From Glossina fuscipes (Eukaryota > Arthropoda > Insecta > Diptera > Glossinidae), in the NCBI RefSeq assembly GCF_014805625.2, contig NW_023998415.1:28213156-28277155 (forward strand): 64,000 nt of DNA. Direction: 5' to 3'. Position numbers and translations under genes: made by a program. This document shows positions 39,505-54,412 of this stretch, one piece after another. The notes beneath the pieces were generated by a model that saw nothing but the letters and a program-made list of their open reading frames with translations, was not told the DNA's origin and did no database searches. How positions within the stretch are numbered: position 1 is the first letter of the stretch; the number at the start of each line of letters is the position of its first letter.

Positions 39505-40942
39505 AAAATAAGACGAATAGAGGGACAGACGGCCAGCAGCCAGACAAGCTTAGATCGATTCAGAAACTGTTGTTGACTAGAACAGCATAATAACAAATAA
39601 GAACAATCGACCAATCGAGCAAGACAACAACCTCTAGCTACCCGACCTCACTTCGCCAATTGCAGTTATAAAGTTATTCACTATATACTTTTCATCAAAG
39701 CCAGCATATTGGAGGATGGCGCAAAACCACTACATGACGTTATCCAAATTTAGCAAACTTAATTTGCTTGCCCAATATTTTATTATTGTTCAGTTTCCTT
39801 TATAAAAAACTTGCAATTACACTTGCGCTCCATGTAATGTCTTGCTTATCGCGACAAACCTAAAAAAGTTCTACTATTTCTGTTGCATTTTGGGAACCGC
39901 AAACATAAAAGTTATGTTTATTTGCATGCCCAAACTAGCTTCACGACTCAGAATATCGTGATCCAATCCATGTAATTTTCCAACATTTGATGAGCGAATA
40001 CATCTCTCACCCTTTTAGCTTTTTACATATCAAATGTAATCGTACTGACAGTTTTGTGTTAACAGTTCAAAAATGGCATGAAATTTACTATGACACTTCT
40101 CATTGAAAAGCCTATAACTGCATATAGCAAATTTCTTTCCCAATTTTCACTGCTGCGACCATAAACCTGCCAACGACGTATAATAAACTGACAGACAAAG
40201 TTACAATGAGAAAACCTTACACTGATCGAAAATATATATACTTTGGAACGTCTGGGCGTTATAGGGTTAATACAATGCACTGTTCGCCAGAGAATGCAAA
40301 TATATATAAAACGATATCAGGCGATATTTTCTGTAACTCTTGGCATTTTTTCATATAATTCTTAAGAAAGTTCTGTTCGCTCTCTATTATGAAATTCTAA
40401 GAATCGTTGGAAAGAAACCCATCTCTGTTGATCGAAGTAAGCGATTTTTGGAAAGCATTCGAAGCAAGGAAGACTGTCACCGTAAGTAGCGAGAATAAAA
40501 TTTATGAAAGCCCTTTCCAAACCCAAACCCAAATCTCTCTTTATTGAAGAAATGAATAAATCATTGCGATGGCTTCAATAGTCATATGATACCCTACAAT
40601 TTTATACAAATAATTACTAAACAAAAATTGTTGGAGGAATAAATGTAGCCTTCACACACATCCACTGATCGTAACATTCACAGCTGATTTTTTAAGCTCT
40701 CAAAATGTTCAACTACTAACATATCTACAATCTATATATAATCAAAGTGGAGAACTAAATGATTTCGTTATGTTATCAATGAAGGACAGAATTTTTATTA
40801 CAAAAGTGCTTAAGAGAAATATACAAAAAAAAAAAATGTTTTCAATATTTTTAATAGCTATTTTTATCGCATGAGATAAATGCACTTACATTTTTCCTCA
40901 ACTCAAGTGATTTTTTTTTATTTTTATTACAATATGTCTTTC

Positions 40943-40976
<34 letters not shown>

Positions 40977-41714
40977 CTATAGGATAATTTTTTTTGTTAA
41001 TATTCCTACCAACATGTATATATATAAAAAAATATTCTAAAATCACATCTGTTTAAGAAACTTTTTCCACTTTTCAGTTTTTATCAAACGGACATAAATT
41101 CATTAATGCACCGAACGACCCTTGTCATTTATAAATTAACAAACAATATTTAATTAGACAAGAGAGAAAAAATTTAAAATTAACACAAATGTAAAAAAGT
41201 AAAAAGACCAATTTAAACATGGGTAACAGCTTTCCTGAAAATGTGCTTTAATTATTAATGTTGACACGTACTTTAACAGGTATTTAAAAAAAGTGACAGC
41301 GAGTTTTTTTTTTTTTTCTTTTTCTTTCTTTCTTTTTTTTTTCTCTTCTTCTTTAACGTGTAGAGAAAAATTAGAGGACAAGTTTTTTTTTGGTTTTTTT
41401 TTTTTTTTTTTTTTTTTTGAGCGAAAAACTTCTAAGCCTTTTTATTTGTCCCTTCGGACGGCATACTAACTTTACCATCACATTGGACATATTGGAACCG
41501 AAAGAAAAGTCACTATATGTGTTAAGGCGTTCAACTTGGTTTTGATTTTTTATTAGGCTATGCCCTAAAACATTGTTGTGTGTAAATTGTTAAAATTTAC
41601 AATATAATCAAGGATTAATTCAACGGTTTAACAAGATCTTCACGGCATTCAAATGTTTTCTTTTCAAATGCCCACCGATCACAGGTGATTTTATAGATTA
41701 ATTCCAATTCACGT

Positions 41715-42211
41715 AACCTAAGGCGAAAATCATCAAAATAAAACGAAAACTTAAAGTTAGCTTAAAAAAAAATTTCAATCCTTTGTGGAAAGAGAAATTG
41801 GATAAATCTGCATATGCCAAGCAAGGAGTTTGTGTGGACTGTCGATGAAGCTCTATAAGATAATTTTTTTTATAATATCTCTAAGGACATGTTACAGATC
41901 CTTCGAGACAATCGAATCATTGAAGCATAACCTAAGGCGAAAATCATCAAAATAAAACGAAAGTCAGCTTAAAAAGTAAATTCAGTCCTTTATGGAAAGA
42001 GAAATTTTCGTAACTCTGCTTATGCCACGCAAGATCCCTGTGTGGACTGTCGATGAAGCTCGATAAGATAATTTTTTTTATAACATAACCTAAGGCGAAA
42101 ATCATCAAAATAAAACGAAAGTTAGCTTCAAAAAAAAAATTCAATCCTTTGTGGAAAGAGAAATTTTCGTAACTCTGCTTATGCCACGCAAGGTCCCTGT
42201 GTGGACTGTCG
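41715..42211 (+). repeat. Three-copy tandem repeat (units 214, 158 and 125 bp)
   Basis: Units start at 41715, 41929 and 42087, each with AACCTAAGGCGAAAATCATC followed by AAAATAAAACGAAA, and each contains TTTATGGAAAGAGAAATTTT-type and GTGTGGACTGTCG blocks. Units 2 and 3 are nearly identical. Unit 1 is more diverged and carries about 55 extra bases before unit 2; unit 3 is cut short at its 3' side. An apparent minus-strand open frame across units 2-3 repeats DSPHRDLAWHKQSYENFSF twice, but this is a by-product of the duplication. Confidence 0.9.
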
Positions 42212-43101
42212 CTTATCCCAATTATCAATGTGATTTCGTTTTTGCAATGTACATAAGTCATGGTCAGCACATTTTGCGATAAATTATTATTTGTATGTGC
42301 ATGCAAGTAAGTATCAAGAGATTCGGATTAAGCTGAATCGTTAAAATTCGTTCGAGCTTTCCTTAATAATTTACTTAAATAGCCAACTTTTTTTAACCAT
42401 TTAAGATTTAACTCAATTTAACTTTGTGCCTGATTTCAGAGAATACTTTTTGTCTACGCGTTTATTTCGTTCTCCATTTTTCCTTTTCCTTTTTTTTTTT
42501 TTTTTTTCTTGATTCTTTTCTATTTTTGTGTTTTTTTTTCCCTTCGTCAATAAAATTTTGTAATTGTGGTCACAGGTGTAGTCTTCAACAAAATGTAGTT
42601 ACTTTTATGAAGGTATTTATCTTGTGAAAGTTGTTTTTTGTTTTAACAAAAAAAAAAATAAAAATAAAAAAATAAAATGAAAAAATGGAAATATTTGTAT
42701 TCTTTCCTACCAAGATATGTTATTAGTCAACAGTGCCCAGGATGAGAATTGGGGATAAAGTAGAAAAAGAAAAATGTTAATTTTTACGTCCTTTCATTAT
42801 ATTTACACTTAAACAGTAAATGACAGCTTAACAAATAATTTTATAGATATAATCATATTGAATTGCTTTGAAAATAAATATTTATCAGCGCTTACCTAAA
42901 AATTTATTTTGTTTATATTTTTCCTTTAAATGGGAAAAACAAAGCAAAAAATGCTACCATTTTAAAGGATTTAAAATGAGAAAATTTTATTAACACACTA
43001 AGCTGCTTTTCGTCATTTCGCATCCCAAAAATATATTTTAAATTTTTGTTAATATCAGCCAACCCTTGCGATATATTATAAAAATTATATTTATACATAC
43101 T

Positions 43102-43141
<40 letters not shown>

Positions 43142-45524
43142 ATTAAGAAATGAATGCTGGAAACCTGATACTTTTTTTGAATAACGTTTTCTCTTCAGCG
43201 TCCGTCCGTCAATTTTTATATTTTTTATGCGATTATGATAATTATTCGATATTTTTGTAATTTTTTTTTTTTTTTTTTTTTAACATATCTCAATGCAGTA
43301 AGACCAATTATCGCTGGAAAAGGTTTGCGAAAAATAACTATAATGAGACGCGTACATATATTTTTTCATGAGAAATAATTATATGACCTGAAGGTAGTTA
43401 ATAAAAATTAATTAGTCTTTCCAACGCAGACCATTTCAATAATTTAATAGAGTTTTTTTTTTTTTTTTCAATTAATGTGAAAATAAAAACAAAAAGAAAA
43501 ATAGAATTAAAAATATTTAACAAATAATTTATTTTAACTCACAATTTTTCCCCATTGCTTATTTAAAGATCTTTCTCTGGCTGTAGATATATGTTTATAT
43601 AATAATAATAATTGACCACAAAGGCCGTAATATGCATCAACTATGTATACAGGAAATTTTAATTCCTCAAGATATAAGAAAAACAAATAACAAAAAATAA
43701 AAAATTTGTTGCTTTTTTTGTAATGTAAACAATCACTAGAGTGTCGCTGATCTATACTACGTGTAAAATTGCCCCCAATAAAATTTTATATTTCGTCCAT
43801 CACTTGTAGCATTCGAGCCAAGTCTTTATAAATTTAACATGATAAAACATATTAAGTAAGAGCGTTAACGGAACTTTGCTTCTACTTACTCAAAGTTCCA
43901 GGTTTGGCAACTTGAGCATTAATATTTGAATCTGAAATTTTCGGGCAGATCTTAGGGACGCAGCATGCCTTTAACCGATCTTTTTTTTTAAGTCATCGGA
44001 TGAAAGGATCCCCGTTGTCTACCTCAGAGCTGCCTGATCTTCCAAAGAAGATATTGACTCTGTGAATGACTATCTAATCTAAACGTCTCGCGGACGGCAA
44101 TGTGGGATGTGGGATTCCTCGTCTTTTTAATATTGATCGATTACGGTTTACATTTTGCAAACTCTAAAAATTGCAGCCTTTCCCTGTATACCAGAATTTT
44201 AAGATAATCATTACTTGTTTAATGTAACTCCTGCACACTTCGAAAGAATCCCAACTCGTAACGAGTCAATCTAATAAGCGCGAATAAAAAAGGAATTTTC
44301 GCATCAACGGACCTATGGACTTGATTAAATTCGAAACTTAAGGTAATCAAATTTAAGATACTTGTACGATCATTGGTCGTGTGATTATTGATGTGTAAAC
44401 GGCATAAAATACGAAATTTAATTTAACCTCATTGTTTCAGCATTAGCTTAGGTCCAGGCAAAGTATAAAAGAGTTTTATTTCCGTTTTTCGCTTCAACTG
44501 CCAAATTGCGAACAGCTACATGTAAAACAGAGCAATTTGTGAAAGAAAATATGTTAAGCATAGAGAGTTAATTCAAACTTTGTCAAAATCAGACCACCAT
44601 CAGCAATCGAAAAAGAAGAGAAGTTAAACAACAACTAAAAACTCATAAGCTTTTTTTTTTGCTTTCGTTTTTTGTTTTTTTTTTTTTTTTTTTTTTTTGT
44701 GTTATACTTTAGCATAAATGTTAAGTGTCTGTCACTCTATGAATGTTACGGTCTCTTGATTGCTTCTATCATCAGACGTTTGTTTATTATGCTTGCCAGA
44801 AACACATATATATACTTACGTAATTAGTAAATTTCAACTGTGCTCAGAGATAATGGAACAAATAATGTCATTATGCCTTATTGTCTGTGTATATTCATTA
44901 TGGCCGTATGTGCGTGTTTGCGCTTGCAGCCATATTAACATCAATTAAATATATTTTCAATAAAATTTACACCTGAGCTCATTCTAATTATATTAACAAT
45001 AGAAAGAACGAGGGAGAGAGAGAGAGAGAGAGAGAGCCTTGACTACTTCTTGTTACCACTGCGTCATTACTGTAATAGATTTAATTGCTTGATAATTAAA
45101 TGAAAAAACCTTAAGAAACTGAAGCTTTTTTTTTTTTTCTTCATCTTCCTCTTTTCCTTTTATGCGGCTTAACAGATGTCATTTACAATTCTCATAAAAA
45201 CTTAATGAGTTGAAAAGTAAAATTTAAACAAAAAAAAAAAAAACAAAAAAAAATTAGAAAAATATTCTCTTCAAATAAAGTTTATTGTTTGATTATAACC
45301 AAAAAAAAAAACTCAATATATTTATTTTTGTTTTTCTTTCTGTAAGGCATGAAGGAAGAAAAAAAAAAAAAAACAACAGAAAAATTTGCATAATTTTAAG
45401 AATTGCTTTTTGTCGCTATTATATACCACTTGGTTCTGTTGTTTGTTTTTATAGTCGTATATGCACATAAAATACACGATTTGTGTTTGTTGAAACGAAC
45501 GCCATCAGCACGCATTCATTTGTT

Positions 45525-45556
<32 letters not shown>

Positions 45557-47271
45557 TATTTTTTTTTTGAATAAACACCACCCTCAGTCGATTATTCGCA
45601 GCCTAAAGTGTAGTCACGAATACGGGGGATATATGATCTGGAAATAAATGGAGCGTATGCAGATTTGTAACTTGATTTCCTAATTTGCTAACAAATTATT
45701 TTTCGTAGCTACATATTATTTTCAATTTCTTTTTACTGTTTTTTCTCATTTTTGTTTTTATATTTACTTTTTTCATTTTATTTGTTGCGAAATTCAATCA
45801 TCGAAAGGGACTGCATTCTATTTATAATTGGCAATATCCTGAGAGCAATTTATTATTTTATATGGAGATAAGGTGAACATTTTTTTATTTTTTTTTTTTT
45901 TTTTTGTATTAATATTGAATTCATTGATATGGAAATTTTTTTTTTTTTTTTTTTTTTGATATTTACAACGATAATAAACCTCCATTGTTAGTAGTGCAGG
46001 CATTGTATAATGGACATTGAATGAATTCTGCAAAGTGAATCAAAAGAGATCAAAAAGGGAACCTTAGGATAACGTTTTTATATCCATTGTAGGAGTGTCT
46101 GGAGTACTTGAAAATATTATTTATATACTTATAACGAGTTAATTACGATCATTTGTCTATGAAAATCTTAAAATTCAAAGTAACGGAATCACCAAGCAAA
46201 GGAAATGTCATGGCTTCAAATCATGTCATCACTCAAAACACATTCTGCGTAACGCATTGCTATTGTAGATGTATTTTAAGCGTCCAATTTTTGCTCAGAC
46301 CGCACCCCAACGACGCAAAGATGCATAATACCTAAATTTCGCTTGTAATCGGAATAGTCAGTCTACCACTACCACTCTTACACGCATCCGTCAATATACT
46401 CTTCACACCTTCGCACACACACGTCATATTTAGCTCTTTGTTATGTGAACTTTAAAAACGCGGATAAGTCAATTCCAATGTCTTGGCTTGTCATAGTGGT
46501 CATTAATTACAGTTGAATGGATGGCTTGGATAAGTTTTAATTCCTACTTTGTAGCCAAAAGGTTTTAATAAGGTAAGCCTAACCTAACCTAAGGTAAGAG
46601 AACACTGAGAACAACTTTCGCATCATGTATTCTTAAAGCGAACGAAACGAAAAAAATCTATCATTTTGCTGGAAAAGGATTCGTATTCAAGTTAATTTGA
46701 AAATGGTAAAGATTGCGTGATATCTTGTAACGATCGTCGTAAAAATGAAAGAAACTTTTGTTTCAAATTATTGATCACTTACGAGCTTTCCTAATAACAT
46801 TTTATGCCTACGATTCTATGATAGCGAAATGTGAAGACAAATCAAGACGAAGTGAATTTTTTATCAATTTTTACAGAGCACTTCGTAATTGTAAGGGAAA
46901 AGCAACGTTTAGTTGCCAAATGAGGCAAGTCCACTTTTGACAAAACTTTAAGATAATGATAATTATAGATGTGTGGCAACCACAATTGTGTTTTAACTTC
47001 TGAAAATATTATTGTGGCGTAGAATAACTAATTTTTGGTTTCAAAAAAACGGTTTTTCAATCTGAATGCAACCTTGTTTTTTTCTGTTCTCTTCCACTAT
47101 CACAAATTTGTACTGTATTTGTACTGATTTATTAAAGATTAATTTTTTTTTCAAATAACGCAATAACGAGTATGCAATTAGTAGTAATTCGGCCCAGATG
47201 TTCATAAATAAATAGTTAATAAATAAACACATACAATTTACATCTTGTAATATTAATATGTAACGTTTAAA
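42212..47271. other. AT-rich intergenic DNA, no gene seen
   Basis: Many T-runs (near 42490, 43260, 43450, 44675, 45890 and 45940), (TA)n at about 43100-43142 and 45520-45560, and (GA)n at 45014-45036. No coding was recognised. Confidence 0.6.
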
Positions 47272-47615
47272 ATTGCATTTTCGACGTTCATTACTTTTGT
47301 TGTTTGATTTGAAGAAATTTGCTGTCGAAGTCCATCAAACACGTTCAGAAGTTTATTGTGATGCTGCTCCATGATAAAGCGTCTCCTGATTATCACTTGT
47401 ACAGATCGACGCTGCATGGCCCTGGCCCTGGCGCGGTTTCAAAATGCTGAAGAAGTGTGAAAATTTGTCAATGATTGAATCGCTGCCAAATCAATATCGT
47501 TCTTTCGGCATGGTATCGCCATTTGGCCAAGAAAATGCGAAAGGCTTGTAGAACATGATGGGAATGCCTTGTAGATATGATATCAGTTTTTCTCAATAAA
47601 TACCTTTTCTAGTAA
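47272..47615 (+). pseudogene. Second internally deleted mariner remnant, same family as the 16-kb copy
   Basis: Starts with LHFRRSLLLLFDLKKFAVE and SEVYCDAAP, then two stop codons. After a large deletion it resumes in another frame with SPDYHLYRSTLHG, followed by degraded C-terminal sequence resembling the mariner end (LAKK, then an EHDG-like stretch). The whole middle of the transposase is gone, including the first and second catalytic Asp regions. The first 40 or so bases match the 15.8-16.4-kb copy at nearly every position, so both derive from one family but carry different deletion endpoints. Not functional. Confidence 0.8.
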
Positions 47616-48251
47616 AAAAAAAAATCCTCAAAATACATGCAAGCAAGTTCACCTTATTCACTTGAAATTCACTTGATAAATGCGGAACTGATTGGCGATT
47701 ATTTGCAGGAAAACAGATAATTGATTGTAAACAATCCTGAAACATAGTTTGCATTCTCCTTGGACTTACGAAAGGCAATAGCCTTAGCTTAAGTTACGTT
47801 AAGTATCAATTGCATATTACAAAAGCAATAGGAGTACGCACGTATTGAATCAAGGCCTTCACAATTGTCATAATGATCAAGTTATTAGATAGGTTTGAAA
47901 TGAAAATATAGCATACAGAGTATCATAAGAAATAGCGACTTGCTGTTCGAAGCATTTGCAGAATATCCCGCCAATCTAAAAGCATAATATATGTGTGAAC
48001 TGGGGTCAAAGTAGACCCATAAAGCTGTGTCTTTAAGTAGATGAAAATTGTTCACTCCAGTAACATTACATATGAAATAAGTATCATTGAGTTTTATTAT
48101 CAGGACATTCGATCACGATTTTGGAGCGGTAGAGATGACAAACCCGAATATGCGGTAATATATTTATTTATAAAATTGAATTAATTTTTATTGTATTATT
48201 TTGCTTTTATTATTCAGAAAAGACTGACACAACTTAAATATTATTACAACA

Positions 48252-48470
48252 AGTAGCCGAGTAGTAGGAAAAAATCGCGACTATTAATTCAATATTCGCG
48301 GATTCAAATCTCAATAAGATAGAGTTTACTTTATTCGTAACTATAGTTCGGGCAGATAGACACCACATCCAGTAGGCTGCAACCGCCACGACCCATTTAT
48401 TTCTTTCTTTTTCTTTTCACAGTTCTTTCTGCTTGTCACCGCGTTACGCGGATAAGGCACTCCCCCCCCC
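48252..48470 (+). mobile_element. tRNA-headed SINE-like element, different body
   Basis: A-box-like GTAGCCGAGTAGTAGG at 48252-48267 and B-box-like GGATTCAAATCTC at 48300-48312, spaced as in the 54.2-kb SINE. The downstream body (CAGATAGACACCACATCCAG, CTGCAACCGCCACGACCC) has no clear counterpart in the other two copies, so this may be another subfamily. The 3' limit is uncertain; it is set before the C-run at 48463. Confidence 0.4.
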
Positions 48471-50990
48471 CAAAAAGGATTGGTCATATAAAAGAGAAAA
48501 AAAAGAAGAAAACAAAGTTCATTTAGGTATAAAAAAAAACCTCGCTATAAACACTTTTAGAAAACAAACTTACCTTATCTAGCACTACAAACTATAAAAA
48601 ATAAGACTATTACTAATTACTAATTAATAAAATTAAATTTCTTGATATGCAAACTTTTAAATACTGTGTGATGACAAAATATGGACTTACGCCACTTTCA
48701 AAATAAACTCATAAAGAGTTTTTAATATGAAATATGACAAATATGAATAAAGCAAGAAATATTTAATCCGTTTTTTTTTTTTTTTTTGAAGAAGAAGAAG
48801 AAGAAGACTATCATTTTAATTTTCCACCCGCTAAAGTATTTCATCAATCAAAAAAATTTCAAGTCACGCCTATTACACTTAGCTAATTGAAAACTTTGTT
48901 GCATTTCCTACATTAAGACAGCGTACACACTTCGTAACGCGCGGTGAAACATTTTAAATAAAATTTAACTTCCGCTTTAGCTTTGATATGTTGCTGTCAA
49001 ATACTTCACTAATCGAACAAGCGTTATGTTATGCGGGCATAACAAATTAAAACTTAAAATCTCATAACTGTACACATAAATATAAGTATTTGGCTATGAA
49101 GAGAGATCAAACGTTCTTTAAATAACCATAACACTAAATGTGCCGGCGTTTCAATGCTATCATCATTATGATCATCATCATCATCATGAACATCATGAAC
49201 ATCCATATCAGTATTACGTCTAAGATATTTTAATCCTTTTTTATAGGCTTTAAACAAAATCTTATTAAACACAAAACCGTTTATGATTTTTCATTTCACT
49301 TTCTATGTTCTTTCAAAAGGGTTAAGTATTCCATGCTTTTTTTTTTGCTTTTGAAATTATTAAAAATTCTGTTAGAAAAGCCAAAAAGAAAAAAAAAAAG
49401 TAAATATATATGTGTAAAAAGCGCATCCTTGTCAGAAATACCCCGTAATATTGTCTGTTGTATTGTTTAAGCGTGTGATGAAGTGCGGTACTCTTACTCA
49501 TCAAATTAGATCATAAATTCATCATGGCAATCTGTTTTGCCAACGCGTGCGGTCACGTGTTCTGACAGCACATTTTATATGTTAATCACTTTCAACAGAT
49601 AAAAAAGAGAAAACGAAAAAATGACGAAAAAACATAACAAATATAAAAAATAAGTTTTAAAACAATTTAATAAAAGTCTTAAAAAAAAAAAAAAAAAAAA
49701 TCTCTTCTCCACACAATTATTAATATTTGCGGTGAATTTTGAACGAAGGAAAACTTGAATCGAATTGCACGCTTAAAAGTATGCCTTAAATTTATTCAAA
49801 GAAAAATCATTGCATAGGTATGCAAATATAAAAAAGGAAAAAAATTCATGTTGCAATTATTAAAAAGCTATAAATATTACATAAAAAATAAATTAATATA
49901 TAAAAATTTTTAGTATGTCGTTGTAATTAGAAAAACGCAGCATGTGTTATTTTTATGATAGCGATTTATACCCTCAAGCCATTGTATTAAAAACCCTTTC
50001 GAACGAAATGCATCATCATTTGTAATCAAATTAAAGCGAAACCTGTTTATTTTTCATTTCAACATTTTTATCCTTTATCCCCCACGGATAAAGGTATATT
50101 GATTTTGTCATTCTCCACTTCTAACAGCAAGCAATAATGCATGCGTACGCATGCAATCAGTTTGCAAATTTTTTTTGTTTTTATCTCATACTTATTTACT
50201 TGCGTCTACTAGTTTAACAACTTGAACATTTCTATCATATCGTAAACTTATATATCTAATTGTTAATCACTGACTTTTTTATATATGCAAAATGTTTCTT
50301 AAAATGAATGAAATAAATGTAATAATAAATATTTAAAAAAAAAAAAAAAAAAAACTTGAAAATATTCATTAACAAATAAGCGAAATAGTGATCCCGTGAA
50401 AAATATGACTTTCGAACCGGAAAGGGTTGAGTATTCGAGATTCGCTTTAAAGTTGACATAGCGTATTTACTTGGTCATTGTATTATTTTGCAATGTGAAA
50501 ACCGCATCAATGTCAGCATGTAAATATAAAAATAAGACCGACAAATGCAATGAGGCTACCGCTGCAATAAACCTTCCAAGCCGGAAGCTATAATTACACT
50601 TAAATATTGACCACATGCTCGGATTTTTGTTGCCCATCAATATTTTACATAAAAAGTCAGAATTTTATTAAGTTGCGCTAAGCCTGGCAATATGCACTTT
50701 TTTTATTTTTTTGATAATCACAAACGCAGCCTCAAGGGTTAGGCAACGAGAAAAATGGACGGTTTTGCAATATACATACGCATTACATATGAAAGAGCGG
50801 TAGGGCGGTTGGATGATGTAATGGGATGAGTTGGGGGCGCGGTGGTAGGCAAATAAATATCATGTATTTTTTATACTCTATGTGTACGTATACCCAGAAG
50901 TCATTTTAATGCATTTGTCATTTCTCTCTCGAATTGTCTATATATGTGTGTGTGTGTGTGTGTGTCCGTTAACTCTAATGAGTCAATGCA

Positions 50991-51021
<31 letters not shown>

Positions 51022-54000
51022 CGCAATGTATGTATGTATGTGCATTTATAAGCATAGAAGAGGAAGAGGGAAGAGTGGGTGCATTTTGTCATCGCGATTA
51101 AATCATTAAATTCATACGCTTCATGTCACTGCATTTTATGGTCACTTTTGGTCATACACTTTTTTGATGCAATTTTTTTGTTTTTTTTTTTTATTCTTCT
51201 TTTCTTTTAGTTCTCTCAACTCTTTAACTTCGATTATTTGCTTTTCGTCGGTGTCGATGATGTTGGCGGCAGTATCATCATGTTTAGAGGCATTTTTTAA
51301 TTAAATTGGGTGTTGTCATTGTGGCTGTATGCACTCTATGTTTTATACTTTAGCACGTGCATGCAACAAAGACAAATATTTTGCAATTATGTACAGGATG
51401 TTGACAGTTTTTCTTATCGTGTACGCATGTGGGCGCGCAATTTTCGGTTTGAGTTATAATGATATAATGTTCAAAGTTTCGCTTCTTAATATAAATAATT
51501 AAATAATTTAATTTTTAGAATTCATTTTTGGTAAATTTTATGTGCACATCCATAAAAAATAGCTAACGATCCTTAGTTAGTTAACTTCTTTCATATAAAT
51601 TCGCCTTAAATTTCTAATTAATTTAATCCAATGGTCAATGTTTACTTTTTAATTAAAATGAAAAAAACAAAAAAAAAAAACAAAAAAGGAATGCCTTTCT
51701 GTCAAAGACTAATGAAACTATTGTTTCCTCAAGAGCAATTAAGTTGTAATTTACTTGTCTTAAACTTTTAAAATACCAAAGGACTGCTGAAAATGTGAAT
51801 ATGTATATCGGATAAGACGAAGTTTCCTTGCTTGTCTGCGTAAACGTATTATATATATCTTTTCGCATACAAATGCTTATTAATTTAAATTTAACACAAC
51901 GATCATAAGCTGGTCGTTAGAGTAGAAGCAGCCAAAGTAACAATTTTCATAATTTTCTATTTTACCGAGCAACAGCAGAGCCAACAACAATAACAAACAC
52001 ACCATCATACCAGAGAAGACTGAGTGTTAATTTTCAAAAAGTTGCTTTTCTTATTCTTTTTCTTTTTTTTTTTTTTCTTTTGGTGCTTTTCTTTGCCCTA
52101 AAGAAAGTAATAGAAAGACTTTTACAGATTCTTCGACATGTAATGTTTTTTTTTCTTAAGCTGCTTTACAATTCACTTCAGTTAAAGGAAACATATACAT
52201 CGATAGAAACACACACACATACCCAAACATGAAATGGGAAAAGTTTTTGATATTCAAATCCATTTGACCCTTAACAAAAATTGCGGAGATGCCGAGAAGA
52301 GTTGGAGAAAGAGAAACCGAACAAACAAAGGTAAGGCAAGACGATATAATGCATTTTGCCCGTAATAAAAATGTTCAAGTGGTAAAATGCAATTCCGTTT
52401 CATACAAAAGAATAGGAAAAAAAGAACAGCAAAAGAAATAGTAAACTTTTGCAACATGTTTGCATAAATATCTGTTTGGCATTTTGCAAAAATAACACTC
52501 ACCTCAGTAACAATTGTTCAAGAACTAAGCAAATAACAACTAAATGTAAAAGGAAAACAAAATATTGTTAAATTTTAATGGACTTTGCAAGTAATTTCAA
52601 GTTAATATTATAACGAGAATATATATATATATATATACAAATATATATATGCAACAACAAATGGGAAAACATTTAAATATATTTGAAAATGGAAATGGAA
52701 AAACACTTTTTGAAATTTTACATTAACAGAACTCGCATAGCATTGTGAAAACTTCAACTAATCTAAAGTCACAACAATTCGTTTAATTCGCCAAACGACT
52801 GAATAGCAAAGCATTCATTTCACTGCGATTACAAACAGATCCTACCTATGCGTAAAAACAAAAAGACACCTCTGATAATATGTTAATATCGTGAACAGCG
52901 ATTATAAAGAACACAAGGATGCTTCTACCTAAGTTAAATACTAAATCGAAGCTGAGAAAAAATACTCGCACACCTAATAATTATTAGCGTGACAATAATA
53001 CTTAGTTTGAAAATTTTTTTTATCGGTTTTCCCAAATTTTTCTCCCGATAATCGGTACACTTTTCGAGACGCCAAAGCGAATTGTATGGCGAACGCTATA
53101 TTCAGCTTGTGATAATATATATGGGATTTAGAAGGGCTTAAAATAGCCCCAGTTCCTATCACACCTATAGATCATGAATTATTTTTTAAATTCTATTTAA
53201 ATCTCTGTCGATGTATTTTTGTTTTCAGGTCGCATAGATTGAATCAGATGAACGTCTCCCCATATTCAGTCTGAGTTTAAAAAAAGCTTATAATTTTCGA
53301 CAAAATTCGCTGATTGATAATATTTAAGCGTACTAAAGTAAAATGAAGAATTTATATCGTATGGATCAATTATCTGATCTCCACTCTTATGTAATCGGTC
53401 CCATGGAAAAGAACAATATATATGACAATAATGTCATATATTGTAATATATAAATGTAAAAATTTGGTTTGCAATAGCAATCTAACATAAAAATTAACAA
53501 TACCAAAGTTAGACCACGTAGGTCTATTTTCTGAATCTCATCATGCCTCATTGCCTGATAACGTATCCCATAGATCCCGAGAAAAAGCAATGTGATTAAG
53601 GGACAATAAATATTATGCGTAGGCTCGTTCCATCCGTCGAACTGTTTTTATTCAAAGTGGAAATAAGCCTGAAAGAGCCAACTTAAGTATAGTAGATGTT
53701 CGCTTTCTTCCAAAATGTTTGAAAAGATACTTTAGAGCTAAATAAATGGCGGAAAAGGCAATCCAAACATATTCCTCGCTTTTCCGGATCAGAAGCAAAA
53801 GATAAGAACGCCAACCACTGTAATGCGTGATGCGTGATGCGTCCAATCATCCTCATCTTCCGTGATTCACTAATGTGGCGAAATAAATTTTAAATTATGT
53901 TTCTATACAATTTCGAGTTCGTTATGCGTAAGACTACCTATTGGAGATTCCATAGCCTAGCCATAGCCTATTCCGCATGAGGAAATTTCATTAATTACAG

Positions 54001-54201
54001 ACTTTTAGAGCTTCCCCTTTCTCCGTCCTCACGTTTCTAATTGATGCTTACTGCTTTCGCTTAAGTCCAAAATGTAGCCGCCTCAACCAGCAGATACGTT
54101 CATTCCACAAATCTTTATGTTCGTTCCATCATTCATAATAATCGCTACAAAAACATTTACTTTTACAGAATGCGATTCTACTTAGAAACATAACCGTTTA
54201 A

Positions 54202-54381
54202 TTGGCCGAGTAGGCAAAGAATCCCGACTAGCAACTCAACGATCATGGATTCGAATCCCAAGTGTGGTAAAGTATTCAATAAAGCCAATTGCCTGAGAAT
54301 GCTAGTGCTTTAAATTTGGGACTTTAGTAGTCATTCAACTTATTTCTCTGGCTAAATCAATAATAATCATAATAATAAAAA

Positions 54382-54412
<31 letters not shown>

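Larger units (their letters stand above)
32911..41714. other. AT-rich intergenic DNA apart from the listed repeats
   Basis: Includes dense TA/CATA patches at 33120-33180 and 33970-34090, (CAA)n at about 35508-35529, a GATGAA/GAAGAA patch near 37390-37420, and A- or T-runs near 38300, 38400 and 38670. No coding gene was recognised. Confidence 0.6.

Noticed and set aside
41947..42306. Minus-strand frame with an internal 19-residue repeat
   Set aside because: The protein repeat mirrors the DNA tandem repeat; no evidence of coding constraint.
46578..46600. CCTAACCTAACC telomere-like repeat
   Set aside because: Only two or three units, no array; flies do not use TTAGG telomeres.
54202..54275. 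tRNA gene
   Set aside because: A and B boxes are present but acceptor and anticodon stems cannot be paired; the context is a SINE.
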